Below, piece after piece: positions 61,901-64,000 of a stretch of 64,000 nt of DNA. The position numbers and the translations under genes are program-made. The stretch's first letter is position 1. Every line of letters begins with the position of its first letter. The stretch lies in assembly GCF_003149455.1 (NCBI RefSeq), contig NZ_QFFK01000015.1, forward strand, positions 33,541 to 97,540. The letters run 5' to 3'. This stretch comes from Chitinophaga deserti. GTDB taxonomy: Bacteria; Bacteroidota; Bacteroidia; Chitinophagales; Chitinophagaceae. The notes under the pieces are model-generated. The model was not told the DNA's origin. It worked only from the letters and a program-made list of their open reading frames with translations, and made no database searches.

Positions 61901-62833
61901 TGGTGTATACCCGCTGTTGTCGCCCGCTTGTGTCATGGGTTCTGGGGCCGTTTTCTGCGTGGCAAACAGGGCGGTAATATCTTCTTCACTATCCAGCGCA
62001 TCGGCGGCAATACCGCGTGGAGCAGGGGCAGTAGAAGTATATTGTGGTTGCTGAACAGATGCCATCAGCCCCGCCCAGTCAAAGGCCGGCCCAATGTCCC
62101 ATTTGCCGGAGGGACGGTAATTGGCATGCGTAACGATCCCTTTAAACTGTAACACATCATTGGTAGCCATGTACCGCGTTTCCTGCGGGAGGAATTGCCG
62201 GGGGATATTGTACTTCGCAGTCAGGAAGCGCAGCAGTATGATGGTACTGTTCATTTGCTCAGGAGTATACGTAGCATAATATGACTGCCCTCTGTAAGGG
62301 TCGTCCAGCTTCGTATAAGCCTCTGTTTGCGAAAGGAGGCAGTAGGGGTCCGGCGGGCTCACACGGCCCGTTGCCGGGTTCCGCACGCGGGAATAAATCG
62401 TTTCCAGCTGGTTGCCCTGCGGCACCAGGTATCCGTAGTTAGATATTTCTATGCCGATGGTTGCCTTATCCTGACTGTTGCCCGTGCCCTGATTGCCGAT
62501 ACCCGCACCAATATGGCCCGACCATCCGGCCGAAGGAAACAGCTGGTAAATGGTGCCGTCTCTTGCTATTACGAAAGCTACGGATACATGGCGGCCGGGT
62601 TGGGTAAGACTAATCATATCCGACCTGGTATTGCCCGCCGTGAAATGGAGTACGATCCTTTCCTTGGGGTGTGCCGCGGAATAGTAATAGTCCCGGTTAG
62701 GAGGGGAGTATAATAAACCATTTAGCATAAGAGCCGGTTCATTGGATACAGGTAACGAAAATGGCCGTAAATATGCCGCGGCTTCGCTCCTAAAACGCGC
62801 TTCAATCTGGGGCAGAGAATCATATCGCATCAT
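58961..62833 (-). CDS. amidase-caspase-SGNH hydrolase fusion protein
   Basis: A 1290-residue protein with three enzyme domains. Residues 1-262 form an N-acetylmuramoyl-L-alanine amidase_2 domain with zinc ligands His63 (IVLHFTAGN), His236 (IVTHANYRPSG) and Asp246 (KWDIGP), and Glu129. Residues about 325-590 form a caspase-like domain with His409 in FFFSGHGAQEH and Cys470 in AIFDCCHAGDN. A GAIHG domain (WQLNLGAIHGIQTNSTILV) and a beta-sandwich follow, both similar to the 965-residue caspase protein at 24752. Residues about 1065-1288 form an SGNH hydrolase: Ser1073 in VAEGDSWFQYP, GGGND, and Asp1269/His1272 in YDEIHPTNEG. No signal peptide is present, so the amidase is cytosolic unless released. 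The gene lies 34 bases upstream of the gasdermin-like gene in one operon. Confidence 0.9.
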   Translation of the reverse strand: MMRYDSLPQIEARFRSEAAAYLRPFSLPVSNEPALMLNGLLYSPPNRDYYYSAAHPKERIVLHFTAGNTRSDMISLTQPGRHVSVAFVIARDGTIYQLFPSAGWSGHIGAGIGNQGTGNSQDKATIGIEISNYGYLVPQGNQLETIYSRVRNPATGRVSPPDPYCLLSQTEAYTKLDDPYRGQSYYATYTPEQMNSTIILLRFLTAKYNIPRQFLPQETRYMATNDVLQFKGIVTHANYRPSGKWDIGPAFDWAGLMASVQQPQYTSTAPAPRGIAADALDSEEDITALFATQKTAPEPMTQAGDNSGYTPELFENAPLQPEGTAPGKLRALLAGINNYRNVNPLTGCLKDVENMEKYLRKRTSFTPGANDIRILRDDEATRDAIIAGIRELKKDAQPEDTLLFFFSGHGAQEHADPAWKENDGFLETIVCYDATDKDAEFMLTDKELRFLLRELHEATGAHILAIFDCCHAGDNTRGAGIRKAYNNEIHERRLSETGEQREWDDFLFADVFTRARLEAEGPAQLLPEGSHVQMAACEDDQLSIEKNGAGVFTTRLLATLDAANGNLSYITLRDRLRQTMRFTYEQTPRIYAAGQAHALLQKGFLNQRIDQPYLITEVSYNKSKGWQLNLGAIHGIQTNSTILVTDSASPNKTYSATVDEIRVDYTKVTINSTDPMKPDSKKSHRARVTGIMSGQLRLELNNVNGNPAELEKMLEQLDKEAENFNTFASGGKDGAGEQPDYTLHIRYGDAIITLPGDPYRPVTAPVPLDQEHSLATVIAQLKQLSRWHFIKQLRNTAEQPGFPPQPLDIAITRITTGGARHTVPEQNEHVVLEYEETPNGWIGALEVKLTNTTDQDLYVAAIFLNALFGSTGGLLPGDGVIKLPPGKSEFLINDNKPVLELELEQYVQEYNWPSTREAFTFLVSTEVFSVSSLEMPGLPAPPTTNKTRSRGVKLRKPEERGKPKFTGWVTQHLDIQFINPTYNIIDAKTLDLLLKDEETAFFAAGIYYNVKLDANGQPSDLELKPEITVIGTKSILGDLKLKLANLVETTMRKKLYRRLKKTDLPRIVAEGDSWFQYPILVKDILDHLYRHYAICSIAEAGDTLENYMVSKDYLKYVKSENPPVFLVSGGGNDILGSQFRDFLREAPDPGDTTLNKYLEPLFHTKLQQLQDWYRVMFNDLIAYNTNIRILAHSYDYVIPVDTDIYPKKTSWLGKYMIEKNIREQDERERLLIHILDQFNDKLKAVIEEFPQNATYIDARKLVNRDSWYDEIHPTNEGFALVADKFIAAMS

Positions 62834-63264
62834 TGCTACAGGTTTGGGGTTTAGCAGATTTGTGGGACAGATTTTAAACAGGGTAAATTATGCTCAGGTA
62901 CAATAGGGACCATCAATTATCTTCATTCAGTTAATCTTCAAATGGAAAATGCCGGGGTCTTGTTCACGTTATTCCAAATATAACATTTCTACAGTAATAA
63001 CTGTTTGATACAGTAGGTTTTTTGCCTGTTTGCTTACTTTGAAACACATACCTGAAAGCATTCCCCATAGTGGCAGGCAAGTTATGGAAAAAGAAAGTGA
63101 TACAGTTGTTGATTAATATCAAATTGAATAATTTCATGGGATGTTGGGTAGTGCAGAGATGTTGGTTGTGATGAGAATTTTTTATAAAAATTTCCGAAAC
63201 AGAAGTATCTTTCCCATCACCCTTACTGATAACGGATACGGAAACAAACCCTGAACCTATACTT
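62834..63264. other. intergenic region upstream of the caspase-gasdermin operon
   Basis: About 430 AT-rich bases between divergent genes. A minus-strand TATATTTG box lies at 62975-62982. I see no gene, tRNA or strong hairpin. Confidence 0.5.
62975..62982 (-). promoter_or_regulatory. -7 promoter box for the caspase-gasdermin operon
   Basis: TATATTTG on the minus strand, identical to the dinB -7 box, about 140 bases before the start codon at 62833. A -33 TTG at the right spacing is not evident. Confidence 0.4.
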
Positions 63265-63822
63265 ATGCATCAATTGGCTTTTCATCCCCGCATTTTTTTC
63301 AGAACAGTTTTATTCTTTTTGATTGCTACGGCAATATGGTCTGTTGCTGTTACGCATTACGATGAGTTTACTAAAAATGATAAAGGCCTTGTTACAGGCC
63401 TGGGCTTCCTGACACTGATGGCTGCTTCCATCATATTCGGATCCGGCAGGCTCCACCTCGCCAAATTAGTGTTCCTGCCCATTGGTGTTATCCTCATTTT
63501 CCTCTTCGGCAGCTTTATTCTTTTACCGCTCATGATGACCATTACCAAAACGGAATGGGCCTATAACGTGTGCAACGGCCTGTTTGTAGCGGTTACTATG
63601 ACTTTTCTGATAGACCGCTGGGACATTGTCCGTTTCCGCAAACTAACCATTGCACTCACCTGGTTGTGTATGATCATAGCCTATGTGATTATGGATCGGT
63701 TTGGTAAAAGCTGGATCTGGCAATACGACATCCTCCCCCGGGTTGCCCTGTTTGTATTGTTCAATACCATGATGATTATTCCCCTGGCACTGGGCATGGC
63801 ACTTGGCTGTAAAGAGGAGTAA
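63265..63822 (+). CDS. small multi-pass membrane protein of unknown function
   Basis: A 185-residue inner-membrane protein with about six hydrophobic segments: FFRTVLFFLIATAIWSVAV, then LGFLTLMAASIIFG, LVFLPIGVILIFLFGSFILL, VCNGLFVAVTMTFL, LTIALTWLCMIIAYVIM and VALFVLFNTMMIIPLALGMA. I recognise no family. It is divergent from the caspase-gasdermin operon and may or may not be connected. No gene follows closely within the window except the partial frame at 63948. Confidence 0.65.
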   Translation: MHQLAFHPRIFFRTVLFFLIATAIWSVAVTHYDEFTKNDKGLVTGLGFLTLMAASIIFGSGRLHLAKLVFLPIGVILIFLFGSFILLPLMMTITKTEWAYNVCNGLFVAVTMTFLIDRWDIVRFRKLTIALTWLCMIIAYVIMDRFGKSWIWQYDILPRVALFVLFNTMMIIPLALGMALGCKEE

Positions 63823-63947
63823 GGCAAGTTTGTCATGTAAACATTATTTAAAACAGTGTTACCGCCACGCCGGGGTTGATTCCTGTCTTATTTCAAAATT
63901 GGCTTTACAGTTTAGGGATTTAATAACGTTTAAATTAAATTTCCTTT

Positions 63948-64000
63948 ATGAAGAAGACGCAGGGCAGAAAAAGCCAATATTCAGATTCAGAGCGCATAGC
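63948..64000 (+). CDS. start of a possible CDS, cut by the window end
   Basis: An ATG at 63948 opens a frame reading MKKTQGRKSQYSDSERIA to the window edge. The AT-rich stretch before it (TTTAAATTAAATTTCCTTT) is compatible with a Bacteroidota start. Only about 17 residues are visible, so the product cannot be named. Confidence 0.35.
   Translation, partial: MKKTQGRKSQYSDSERI

Noticed and set aside
63034..63041. TTACTTTG as a promoter for the membrane protein gene
   Set aside because: It departs from TAnnTTTG at the second position and lies over 220 bases from the start codon; support is too weak.

Overview
The window comes from a chromosome of the phylum Bacteroidota, most likely a Chitinophaga-like member of Chitinophagaceae. 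This is an inference from the SusC/SusD pair, the TonB-dependent transporters, the -7 promoter boxes of the form TAnnTTTG, and the style of the two-component systems. I see no phage genes, transposase, CRISPR array or rRNA. One tRNA, tRNA-Leu(CAG), is present.

Layout. 1-1323: a partial DUF1275 membrane protein and a methyltransferase. 1324-2640: gene-free DNA with two 11-bp-period tandem repeats. 2787-9353: rsgA, tRNA-Leu, a DUF5996 protein, a C25 (gingipain-like) cytosolic peptidase-fold protein, a metallo-beta-lactamase hydrolase, an MmcQ/YjbR protein and a DeoR-type regulator. 9700-19557: an amino-sugar utilisation operon (SusC, SusD, GH20 hexosaminidase, gluconate-type permease, RidA, 2-keto-3-deoxygluconate-type kinase), probably controlled by the DeoR regulator. 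19564-30264: a protease-rich locus with a STAND ATPase/propeller and a CHAT protease in one operon, divergent from a caspase-like protein and a caspase-subtilisin fusion. 30493-36429: a three-gene phosphorelay. 36422-44975: stress proteins, GH43 plus a CBM6-like protein, and further histidine kinase systems. 45053-49157: rpiA and an alkylation-repair cluster (AlkA, 2OG oxygenase, split Ada, AlkB). 49466-58078: an Oar-like TonB receptor, TraB/GumN, a serine hydrolase, a fucosyltransferase, an SDR and a DinB protein. 58093-62833: a two-gene operon whose first gene fuses amidase, caspase and SGNH hydrolase domains and whose second encodes a protein that I read as a bacterial gasdermin.

The most interesting content is the density of clan-CD (caspase-fold) proteins. 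They are a C25-like protein, a CHAT protein and three caspase-like proteins, one of them also carrying a subtilisin domain and one carrying amidase and SGNH domains. They sit with a STAND ATPase and a pore-former candidate, and fit a programmed-death or anti-phage scheme: a sensor activates a protease, the protease cuts the gasdermin tail, and a membrane pore opens. The protein families are read from motifs. The connection between the two protease loci, and the biological role, are inference.

At smaller scale, three separate tandem repeats share an 11-bp period, and several genes have a TAnnTTTG box ending four bases before the start codon, which implies leaderless transcripts.
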